A DNA stretch of 64,000 nucleotides from Apostichopus japonicus. Lineage: Eukaryota; Echinodermata; Holothuroidea; Aspidochirotida; Stichopodidae. The notes under the pieces are model-generated. The model ran no database searches and was not told the origin of the DNA. It was given only the letters and a program-made list of their open reading frames with translations. This document shows, piece by piece, positions 11,785 to 20,948 of the stretch (position 1 is its first letter; each line of letters starts with the position of its first letter). The stretch is taken from NCBI RefSeq assembly GCF_037975245.1, contig NC_092565.1, positions 19,686,499-19,750,498 on the forward strand, written 5' to 3'. A program made the position numbers and the translations under genes.

Positions 11785-11990
11785 TCATACCCAATTACAA
11801 TGCTTAATGTACTCATCCAAAGTATTCTTAAACCCATTCACACTACTTGCAATTCAACCTTCTCAGGCAAACCATTCCATCCATTCACAACCCTTGTATA
11901 AGTTGTATTAGACTTTAGAGAAAAAGTTATGCCGAATATTAATCCTACTATGTAACTTCTGGAGTTTAATACAATGACCTCTGGTACAAC
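11785..11990 (-). pseudogene. Non-LTR retrotransposon ORF2 C-terminus, frameshifted
   Basis: On the minus strand, three reading frames in order give RGHCIKLQKLHSRINIRHNF, VVNGWNGLPEKVE and ASSVNGFKNTLDEYI. This is the usual tail of CR1/L2/Jockey-like reverse transcriptase ORFs (RGH-x-KL, then a W-N-x-LP block, then an FKNxLD block). At least two frameshifts and a stop show a dead fragment. It is nested within P-like element I. Confidence 0.6.
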
Positions 11991-12657
11991 TTCTTTTTGG
12001 CAAACCTGAAAAGATCAGTGAAGCATAAATTGTCATTTTATGTGTAGGCCTACTTAATTTAATTGAAGGATCTATTAATGTAGGCCTGATGCTATAGTTG
12101 TGCGTCTGTAATCTAGCCTAGCCAGGACTGTGATGTGTGCTTTTCGTTTGTATGACTTAAGTAGGACTAGTAGTATGAGGCGTAAAATAAAACAAGTGTA
12201 ATGACAGGTTTTCAGCTAGTTTTCTATGCATTTCAGGTGTGAAGATAAACGTAAATGTCATTAACTAACGCATACTCTAATTCATTACCTGATATCCATT
12301 TTGTTCCTCGTATGCCTGTCAAAATCTGACATTCTGAGTCGCTTCGTTTGTTCGCAACGAGCACAGTGTGCAAAGCTGCTATATATTGTGTGTGGTGTTT
12401 TTCGTGTTTCGCGCAACTGGTAACGACAACTGGACCTATTTTGATGCCCATGGTTTGCGTGTGACGTCACAAATCGCCAGTTGGCCAAACTCTCTCTATA
12501 TACGGCTCTCATTACTATCAGAGCCTTATATAGAGAGAGTTGCGACAACTCGGGTCCCGGAATTTTCGATCACGTGACCTCATGGCACCATTTTGGGGCC
12601 AACTAATTCTGCAACAACGTACGTTCGAGCAGTCAGCATATGCGCTGCCATCACAAA

Positions 12658-12810
12658 ATGCCTGGCTGTTCAGCGTGGGGCTGTTCAAATCGTCCCGAAA
12701 ACGGTTCAAAACTTTTCAGATTCCCAACAAACCTAGATAGGAGGAAAACATGGGAGGCAAAAGTAAACAGGCTTCACTGGAAGGCGAACTCCAATCACAA
12801 ACTTTGTGAT
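12658..12810 (+). CDS. THAP zinc-finger exon in P-like element II
   Basis: Open 51-codon exon: MPGCSAWGCSNRPENG, LFRFP, RRKTWEAKVNR, HKLCD, ending at a good donor (GAT|GTGAGT, 12810). The C-x4-C pair, the FRFP motif, the invariant W and the third Cys are the first three quarters of a C2CH THAP domain; the final His would lie in a later exon that I could not find. THAP domains bind terminal DNA in P-type transposases. Read as the first coding exon of a transposase or a shortened THAP protein; expression is unknown. Confidence 0.65.
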
Positions 12811-12882
12811 GTGAGTACTTCACCTAGGCCTAGTACAATGAACTAAGATTCGTAACACTAGGCCTAGCCTAGTCCATAACCA

Positions 12883-13540
12883 CAGGGATGTAAGTCTTCC
12901 GTATTTTTACGGAAATCCGTTTTTTTTTTTAATTCCAATAAAGTTCCACAAAATTGTACAAATATCAAATACACAACGCGGCAAAAATGCCTGGCCCGTT
13001 GCAGCAAGCTAACTTCAATTTTCACTCATCGATCAACCAAAATACCATTTCCTGTTACACATCGCATTGCACTGTACAACATTGTGTGTGCCATGTGAAC
13101 ATCGTTGCGTACGTGCGAACTTCAAATCGCCATAGCTCATTTCTGTCGTTGAAAAACCTTGCCTAATTCACGTTGATTCGTAACTGCTGGTGCTCGACAT
13201 AAGTTTCGGAAATAACGCTTGTGATATTTGTGAGCGGGTAAATCTACGGGATACGCATATGAGAGTCGATATTCGTGATCGCTTTCAAATGTGAGACTGT
13301 TTTTTATTCCGGATTTCGCTGCGACGTATTCGTTACTTGGAGCTAGCCTAACATAACGATAGTGTGTAAGTAGTCAGAACTAGGGGTATGATGTGTTAGA
13401 GCGCTAATATACTTTTGAGCTAGCCTAACATGACGATAGTGCGTAAGTATTCAGAGCTAGGAGTAGGATGCGTTAGGACGACATTTCCCCGGTTTCTCCG
13501 AATAGTTTCCGGGTTTTTTTTGGCTGCACTTACATCCCTG
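12883..13540. mobile_element. Nested hAT-like MITE in element II
   Basis: Ends CAGGGATGTAAG and CTTACATCCCTG are inverted. ATAACCA repeats on both sides (12876-12882, 13541-13547), near the 8 bp expected of hAT. The 658-bp body holds an internal duplication (about 13342-13470, GAGCTAGCCTAACAT units). A 70-codon open frame (12954-13166) is shared with the element III copy but resembles nothing known. Confidence 0.75.
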
Positions 13541-15060
13541 ATAACCAGGACTGTGGGTTACACCACACAGTCCTTACAGCTATGTATGGTGCACTGTGCA
13601 GTGTACATACACGCATAGTTAACATCACAGAAAACAGCATAAATTTCAGGCATGAAAATGGTCTATTTTTAACAAGTTCTGATCAAGAAAGTTGCGATGT
13701 TGGGATGAGATCTGTTATAAGGTGCATAAAAATATCTCTGCAAAGTTTAGTGGGTATATTCCTTAAATTGAAGGCTCCAGCGTGGCAAGACAAATCGGGG
13801 ATCTACGAAGCACAGTGTGCAATACAAATCACCAAGGGCTAGCCTAGCCCCCTAATGAAAAACTGCTTGGCTCCATTGAGTCATGAGCTTGTTCGGATTA
13901 CTATTTATGAAAATTTGGGTGGCGATCTGGCAGACCATTGAAATGATTAATCATTCTGCTTTGCACTTGATGATTTGAATTGAACTGGTCCAGAACTCCA
14001 CTATCTTTTATGAAATAATATTGAAAAATTAGGTTACTAAAATATCACTGTAGGCTAGGTAAAAATATTTCCTAGAACATTGTGTCCTGTTAGAGGGTAG
14101 CAGGTAAAACTAACAGAGTCAACTGAAAACCATAGGCCAAATTAGGCTCAGGAATCATGTTTGTCCATGTCATACATAGGTACGGTATACAGATCCTAAT
14201 TCACATTCTTACAACCGGGCAGTTCCAAGCAAAAGAGGACATAAACCCAGGAAATTCAATTTGACTGAGCCTAGGCCTAGCATTTTACCATGGTTGGCGG
14301 GCAACTCACCCCCCCCCCCCCAGCAATCCCCCCCAAAAGAAAACTTCTCTAATTTTCGACTTCTGACAACATATTTATGCTTCTGTTGGGGGAGGGGTTG
14401 TCCGGGGGGTGTTGTCTGGTCACGATTACCTTATCCATTAATAATAGAAGCCCATGCCTAGTAATAGAGGCTCAATTGGTATTTTGAAGAATTTCTGACT
14501 TTTTGGATCCTATAGTATATAGATGCAGCTTTTTCAAGTTATTAGACATAAAATTCGTAGATAAAAGCCTGACTCTCATACAAAAATATTCTGAAGTAGA
14601 TCTTTTCAAATTCCAGCAGCAGCTTAGTTCTCATAACGCTGAAATATCCTACTCACATATACCATATATTTGCGATGTGAGTTCCAGATTAGTGTAAATT
14701 CCTTACAGCACCCAGTTTGGATCATATTATGGTGGTAAAGTCCTGTCAGCTGCAATTTATTATTCGTATTTCATACATTTGAAATAAAGTGTTGCATGAA
14801 AATCTTCATTTGTTTTACTTTAGTATTTGTCTGTTTACTCTTTGTCTGTTTAAATTGTATTTTTTACTGGACTTATGGGTTACACATCTTAAACGTGTTA
14901 AGGCATAAATGTGTAATGCCTGGTAGGAATTCTAGATATACTTCCACAATTTTGTCCGTATATACTGTAAATGCCCTTCCCTTGCCCTATTTCATTGCCC
15001 TATTTCCCGGCAGAGAGTTATATTAAACAGATATGCAGAGGATTGTGCAAGTAACCACAA

Positions 15061-15190
15061 TGTAATCATGATTGTAATCACGATTACATTACAATGTAAT
15101 CGTAATCGATTACTTCAACTTTAGGCTGTAATCGTAATCGTAATCATACATTCTCAAGTAATCGTAATCGATTACATTCAGATGTAATCG
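15061..15190. repeat. TAATCG cluster in element II
   Basis: About fifteen TAATCG/CGATTA units, partly palindromic (GTAATCGATTAC), followed by GTAATCGCCCC. It is repeated at 17515-17632 with two units fewer, which fits replication slippage. Confidence 0.7.
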
Positions 15191-15944
15191 CCCCAAACCT
15201 GATGTGATTGGTCCATTTAGTTACCATAGCAACCAATTTTCAAAGACCTAGCTTCATGATTCTGTGCAACATGTCAGTTCCAGTCACATGTCCAAATATC
15301 AACTTCATCAGCCATTGCTAGCTCAAGTTACAGTTAATCCCAATTTTGACCAATCACAGGCTTTGTTTGGTTACCATGGCAACAATGGAAGAATGTACAT
15401 TATTCCGCAACTGTGCAATATGTGTTACAATATGATATATAACCAGTCATAATACAATTTTACCGTACCAGAATATCAACTGTTGAATTTGGACTTCCAA
15501 ATGTGCCAACCTCATCCCCTTGAACTTGAGCGCAGCCAATCCCTCCCCCCCCCCCCCCCCCTCCCGTTCAACACTCGACGCCCTACTTACACAGCCTCGG
15601 CGCCCAAAAGCACCACAACATTATCAGGCCAAAAATAAAACCCAGAATCCCGCTCACACTTCTACAATGCCATCGAAAAATTCCCCTATCCACCTGAACG
15701 TCCATTCCCACACATACTGTATGTTGCCCATTTGGCCCCAAAATGGCGCCCAAATTTCAGTTGTCGCAACTCTCTCTATATAAGGCTCTGATTACTATCA
15801 GAGCCTTATATAGAGAGAGTTGCGACAACTCGGGTCCCGGAATTTTCGATCACGTGACATCATGGCACCATTTTGGGGCCAACTAATTCTGGCCGTATGA
15901 TCGACAACAACGTACGCAGTCAACATCTGCGCTGCCATCACAAA

Positions 15945-16097
15945 ATGCCTGGCTGTTCAGCGTTGGGCTGTTCAAATCGACCCGAAAACGGTTCAAAACT
16001 TTTCAGATTCCCAACAAACCTAGATAGGAGGAAAACATGGGAGGCAAAAGTAAACAGGCTTCACTGGAAGGCGAACTCCAATCACAAACTTTGTGAT
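15945..16097 (+). CDS. THAP zinc-finger exon in P-like element III
   Basis: Same 51-codon exon as at 12658-12810, with one amino-acid change (W7 to L in MPGCSALGCSNR). Cysteines, FRFP, W and the splice donor after LCD are all kept. The upstream sequence carries a small insertion (GGCCGTATGATCGA near 15891) relative to element II. Confidence 0.65.
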
Positions 16098-16169
16098 GTG
16101 AGTACTTCACCTAGGCCTAGTACAATGAACTAAGATTCGTAACACTAGGCCTAGCCTAGTCCATAACCA

Positions 16170-16825
16170 CAGGGATGTAAATCTTCCGTATTTTTACGGA
16201 TATCCGGTTTTTTTTTAATTCCAATAAAGTTCCACAAAATTGTACAAATATCAAATACACAACGCGGCAAAAATGCCTGGCCCGTTGCAGCAAGCTAACT
16301 TCAATTTTCACTCATCGATCAACCAAAATACCATTTCCTGTTACACATCGCATTGCACTGTACAACATTGTGTGTGCCATGTGAACATCGTTGCGTACGT
16401 GCGAACTTCAAATCGCCATAGCTCATTTCTGTCGTTGAAAAACCTTGCCTAATTCACGTTGATTCGTAACTGCTGGTGCTCGACATAAGTTTCGGAAATA
16501 ACGCTTGTGATATTTGTGAGCGGCTAAATCTACGGGATACGCATATGATAGTCGATATTCGTGATCGCTTTCAAATGTGAGACTGTTTTTTATTCCGGAT
16601 TTCGCTGCGACGTATTCGTTACTTGGAGCTAGCCTAACATAACGATAGTGTGTAAGTAGTCAGAACTAGGGGTATGATGTGTTAGAGCGCTAATACTTTT
16701 GAGCTAGCCTAACATAACGATAGTTCGTAAGTATTCAGAGCTAGGAGTAGGATGCGTTAGGACGACATTCCCCCGTTTTCTCCGAATAGTTTTCCGGGTT
16801 TTTTTTGGCTGCACTTACATCCCTG
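16170..16825. mobile_element. Nested hAT-like MITE in element III
   Basis: Same ends (CAGGGATGTAA...TTACATCCCTG), same ATAACCA flanks (16163-16169, 16826-16832) and same host position as the copy at 12883-13540. The insertion therefore predates the split of elements II and III. Confidence 0.75.
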
Positions 16826-17514
16826 ATAACCAGGACTGTGGGTTACACCACACAGTCCTTACAGCTATGTATGGTGCACTGTGCAGTGTACATACACGCA
16901 TAGTTAACATCACAGAAAACAGAGCATAAATTTCAGGCATGAAAATGGTCTATTTTTAACAAGTTCTGATCAGGAAAGTTGCGATGTTGGGATGAGATTT
17001 TTTATCACCTGAATTATTCTGTTCAAAAAAATCACTGCAAATTAAGTATTTTGGTGGATCAGAATTTGCTTTACCAGAGTTGACCACTTTTTGATGAAAA
17101 TAATTTACTTTTATTTTGGCCTTCCATGTCCCATGTACTGTGGAATGCCCCATTTCAAAGCTGTTTAGTTTTATTTTGGTGTTATAATGTAAAACAGTTT
17201 TTAGTTTTGCTGCTATGCAGAAATTATTAGTTTACAAAATATAGTGTTGCATGAAAATCTTCATTTGTTTTACTTTAGTATTTGTCTGTTTACTCTTTGT
17301 CTGTTTAAAATGTATTTTTTACTGGACTTATGGGTTACACATCTTAAACGTGTTAAGGCATAAATGTGTAATGCCTGGTAGGAATTGTTGATACACTTCC
17401 ACAATTTTGTCCGTATATACTGTAAATGCCCTTCCCTTGCCCTATTTCATTGCCCTATTTCCCGGCAGAGAGTTATATTAAACAGATATGCAGAGGATTG
17501 TGCAAGTAACCACA

Positions 17515-17632
17515 ATGTAATCATGATTGTAATCACGATTACATTACAATGTAATCGATTACTTCAACTTTAGGCTGTAATCGTAATCATACATTCTCAA
17601 GTAATCGTAATCGATTACATTCAGATGTAATC
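17515..17632. repeat. TAATCG cluster in element III
   Basis: Counterpart of 15061-15190, shorter by two 6-bp units. Confidence 0.7.
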
Positions 17633-18237
17633 GCCCCAAGCCTGATGTGATTGGTCCATTTAGTTACCATAGCAACCAATTTTCAAAGACCTAGCTTCAT
17701 GATTCTGTGCACCATGTCAGTACCAGTCACATGTCCAAATATCAACTTCATCAGCCATTGCTAGCTCAAGTTACAGTTAATCCCAGTTTTGACCAATCAC
17801 AGGCTTTGTTTGGTTACCATGGCAACAATGGAAGAATGTACATTATTCCGCAACTGTGCAATATGTGTTACAATATGATATATAACCAGTCATAATACAA
17901 TTTTACCGTACCAGAATATCAACTGTTGAATTTGGACTTCCAAATGTGCCAACCTCATCCCCTTGAACTTGAGCGCAGCCAATCCCTCCCCCCCCCCCCC
18001 TCCCGTTCGACACTCGACGCCTTACTTACACAGCCTCGGCGCCCAAAAGCACCACAACTTTATCAGGCCAAAAATAAAACCCAGAATCCCGCTCACACTT
18101 CTACAATGCCATCGAAAAATTCCCCTATCCACCTGAACGCCCATTCCCACACATACTGTATGTTGCCCATTTGGCCCCAAAATGGCGCCCAAATTTCAGT
18201 TGTCGCAACTCTCTCTATATAAGGCTCTGATTACTAT

Positions 18238-18340
18238 CTAAGCGGAGCGCCACCATCGGTTGGCGCGGAGCGTACAAGAAAATTTCTGGTTTTGATACCC
18301 CCCAGATCACCGGAAATGGCACTTCTCGGGCTTGAAAATG
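18238..18340 (+). repeat. Dispersed CTAAGCGGAGCGCCACC repeat, copy 1
   Basis: Starts directly after the last ATTACTAT of the P-like chain. It reads CTAAGCGGAGCGCCACC, then GGTTGGCGCGGAGCGTACAA, AAAATTT, and later CCAGATCACCGGAAATGGCA. Related copies lie at 19453 and, inverted, at 59745-59832. It is probably an internal part of a hAT-like element, since the third copy sits inside one; no coding function is seen. Confidence 0.65.
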
Positions 18341-19452
18341 AGCAACCAGATGTACACTTTTGCCTGAGAACCAAGTATTTCCCAAAAGTTTTTTCCATCC
18401 ATAACCTTTTTGAAGATTGTCACCAGTCACACATCATGTTCGACCTGATTGCATGTCCTATGGATGATTGCTTTTGTAGGTTATTCTACGTCACGGCCCA
18501 CAATATCCGAAAGCCCCACTTTTCAAGGTTTTAAGCACATTACTAGTTGAGAATTTGAAAATTCACTTTTCTCGTGAATAAAATCACTTGAAAACATACC
18601 CGTAATGTTGCAGAAAATTCAATCTATAGACAACCAATATAGAAAAACCTCCTTGAACCCCTAACAGACATGCAGGTGAAAATTGAACGAGTAGAGGAAA
18701 GTATGATGAAGAATGTTGGTGAGGAAATTTTGGAAAATTCCGACACAGTTAATTTCTTGGTGTAGAAATATTGCAACCTCTTATAATGGCTTTTACAAAA
18801 CTTGGTTGAAGGAACAGAAAAATAGGAGATATTTCCGATATCAGGTATATCGAAAGCGAACACTTCACTCATAGGCGTCGGTCCCGTAGGAGGCGGGGGC
18901 TGCAGCCCCCCAATTGTTTTCCCATTTTTTTTGGGCACCTACTGAAAGAAAAATAAAGAGCAATGAATAGCTTAAAATGATCTCCTTGGTAATTGAAATA
19001 AAGTTGTAAGCTTGGCCGACATTACCTTTGTAAAAGAGAGTTTTGACATAAATGGATCTGTATGGTTTTTCTCCTGATCTACATAAGACATTTGGTTGTT
19101 TACATTAGCATCCGGCGGTATACTGTGCAACTTTGACGGACCGTGCGGTAGACGATGCCATTTGATGTAATGAGCGATCTTGCCTATATGATATTGGCAT
19201 CGACATGTTGAATGCGCGCCTTGCGCGCGAAAAATTTTGGCTTTTTTTTCGGGCAAGTCATTACAGCCCCCAAATCCAATCTGGCTCCTACGCCTTTGAC
19301 TACACACATTGACAGTTTTTGAGGCTGTACATCGTGGAACATGCATTTCAATGCTCATTGATATGATGTTATATCTGCTCTTTGCTTTACAAATTCGAAC
19401 AGGCGTGTAGCGAGTAATTGCCAAGGGAGGGCGAAGCCTGTAGGCAAACTAT
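18341..19452. other. Repeat-derived DNA, no gene
   Basis: Holds scraps resembling hAT-type ends: TAGGCGTCGGTCCCGTAGG with GGGGGCTGCAGCCCCC (18872-18916), and a GGCGTAGGAGCCAG-type end on the minus strand near 19285-19300. A 150-codon minus-strand frame (18972-19424) has no recognisable motif and lies in this repeat context, so I do not call it a gene. Confidence 0.5.
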
Positions 19453-19560
19453 CTAAGCGAAGCGCCACCATGAGTTGGCGCGAAGCGTACAAGAAAAATT
19501 TTGGCCGAAAATGCCTCCCAGATCGCTGGAAATGACACTTCCCAGGCCTTGTAAGTTGCA
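19453..19560 (+). repeat. Dispersed CTAAGCGGAGCGCCACC repeat, copy 2
   Basis: CTAAGCGAAGCGCCACCATG, then GAGTTGGCGCGAAGCGTACA and CCAGATCGCTGGAAATGACA, diverged from copy 1 by scattered substitutions. Confidence 0.65.
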
Positions 19561-19837
19561 TCTAAGCATTGTCTATTTTGAAATTACTAGCGATGTCATA
19601 AAGAAAATTTGCTCGGGGGGGGGGCGGTCGCCCCCTTCCCGAAATGCGTTATGTTCCCCGACGACTCGGTCGAGTTCAAGTACATTAGTGAGAGAGGAAA
19701 AACGGAAACGTCAAAAATGGAGTTGTCGGGGTAAGGTGTAGGGTGAGGCGCACACCCCCTCCGTAATCCTTGATCTGTCACTGGCTACCCTGTGTATATA
19801 ATAGGGATCTTTCTCTTCCCGAGGTCTTGGCTATCTT

Positions 19838-19962
19838 CTACTCCCTCCTTTTCTCCTTTTTCTCTCTTTTTTCTTTTTCTTTTCCCTTCCTTCCTCTCCT
19901 CCTTTTCTTTTTTCCCCTCCTTTTCCCTTTTTTCTTCTCTTTTTTTTCTCTCCTCTTTTCCT
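19838..19962. repeat. Polypyrimidine (CT-rich) tract
   Basis: About 125 bases of almost pure C/T, followed by a G/C tract and CCTGGATACGCACCTG, which resembles an inverted hAT end such as CAGGCGCGTATCCAGG at 8218. Confidence 0.8.
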
Positions 19963-20320
19963 TACCCGGGGGGCGCGCGCCCCCAACGCCCCCCCCTGGA
20001 TACGCACCTGATACACTACCATTTGTGTGGGGGAAAAATCATGAAACAAAACATTTTTGGTTACATATAACCAAAGATTTATTAAAGTGATGCCCCGTAA
20101 ATTTACCGTGCGTTACTCACAGGATTAACCACGGTCAGCTGACCTGAATGGACCAATAGGATTTAGGAATCTTTACTAAGTATGAATGAATATTGGCTTA
20201 AACATTTCACAAAAAATGATAAAGTACTGAAACCATACTTTACCATGTTAATTTGTTACAAAGGATAGAATTGGTAGATTTTACATCATTTTATGATAAT
20301 GATGATTAATGATTAAAAAA

Positions 20321-20375
20321 ACTAGGTCAGATTACCGGCATGAGACGTTTCTTTGTGCGCGAGTCTTCACACCCT
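20321..20375. mobile_element. MITE end fragment (TTAA family)
   Basis: Only the right end of the 4402-4760 family: ACTAGGTCAGATTACCGGCA to GCGCGAGTCTTCACACCCT. Confidence 0.75.
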
Positions 20376-20948
20376 ACGCACACTTTCATAACACTAACAT
20401 TACTGTAATCAGGGCAGCTTTTTGAACATAGTGGAGTCTTTACATATGGGTCTGCACCCTTCCAATTTAACAGATATAAGAAGTTGAAAAGAACTCGCGC
20501 TGGCTGACATATGACGTGTCAATTGTTGAAAGTTTTTTTCTTAAAACTAGAGAATTAAACATAAGAGCGGAAAAACGAAAACAAAATTAATGATAAAAGC
20601 TGCCTAATACATTATGGGGATTGAGTAATAGTTGTTGAATTGGTATATTCAAACATCTTTTCTGTTATTGTAAGGTACATCAAGACGGTATCTTTCAAAT
20701 CTGGTTTGCTTTCTCTGAAGCTAATGCCAGGTGTACTTATCTGAGTCGCTGGCGATGTGTACATGCGGGGTAAATGTATTTCTGTTGATTATAGGCAGCC
20801 CCAATCATTTAGCTCAGTTATACTAGTGGAAGGGTAGGGTTTACGTGAAGTATTGAACTGCCAACAGCTTGTTGTTATTTCCCAAGTACACCGGACTCGA
20901 ATTATTGACAACATTGCGTGAAGCTTGGACTCAGGTTTAGCTAAGAAA
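20376..20948 (+). promoter_or_regulatory. ERGIC1 5' flank, presumed promoter region
   Basis: Unique-looking AT-rich DNA between the last repeat fragment and the ERGIC1 start codon. It must contain the 5' UTR and core promoter if exon 1 is the first exon. I see no TATA box at a convincing distance and no CpG cluster. Confidence 0.35.

Larger units (their letters stand above)
8275..12510 (+). mobile_element. P-element-like transposon I
   Basis: Ends CAGAGCCGTATAGAGAGAGA and its inverted partner near 12487-12510 (TCTCTCTATATACGGCTCTC) bound 4.2 kb. The 8-bp ATTACTAT flanks it at 8267-8274 and 12511-12518, and 8-bp duplications are typical of the P superfamily. Inside are a decayed P/THAP9-like transposase (10651-11043), a TTAA-type MITE (9843-10199) and a reverse-transcriptase scrap (about 11785-11990, minus). 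The terminal base of the right end is C rather than G. Inner end sequence (TTTGGCCAAC) differs from elements II and III (TTGCGACAAC), so it is a separate family. Confidence 0.8.
12519..15790 (+). mobile_element. P-element-like transposon II
   Basis: Inverted ends CAGAGCCTTATATAGAGAGA (left) and its complement (right, ending TATATAAGGCTCTG) form an inverted repeat of about 32 bp. ATTACTAT lies on both sides (12511-12518, 15791-15798). It contains a THAP-domain exon near the left end, a nested hAT-like element (12883-13540) and a TAATCG cluster. About 1.1 kb (13711-14790) is unique relative to element III and codes for nothing I recognise. No catalytic transposase was found, so it is non-autonomous. 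Confidence 0.85.
15799..18229 (+). mobile_element. P-element-like transposon III
   Basis: Nearly the same sequence as element II over both ends, with the same inverted termini, THAP exon, nested hAT-like element and TAATCG cluster. The middle differs: 16999-17241 here replaces the 1.1 kb at 13711-14790. ATTACTAT flanks it at 15791-15798 (shared with II) and 18230-18237. It is non-autonomous. Confidence 0.85.

Noticed and set aside
12954..13166. 70-codon frame conserved in two copies (also 16240-16452)
   Set aside because: Conservation is explained by the recent duplication of the hAT-like element that contains it; no motif seen.
18972..19424. 150-codon minus-strand open frame, the longest in the window
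   Set aside because: No family motif, no splice context, and it lies among hAT-like repeat fragments.
8218..20010. One giant hAT element from CAGGCGCGTATCCAGG (8218) to CCTGGATACGCACCTG (20010)
   Set aside because: The ends look like partners, but the flanking 8-mers (TTCATACG and ATACACTA) do not match, so a single insertion is not supported.
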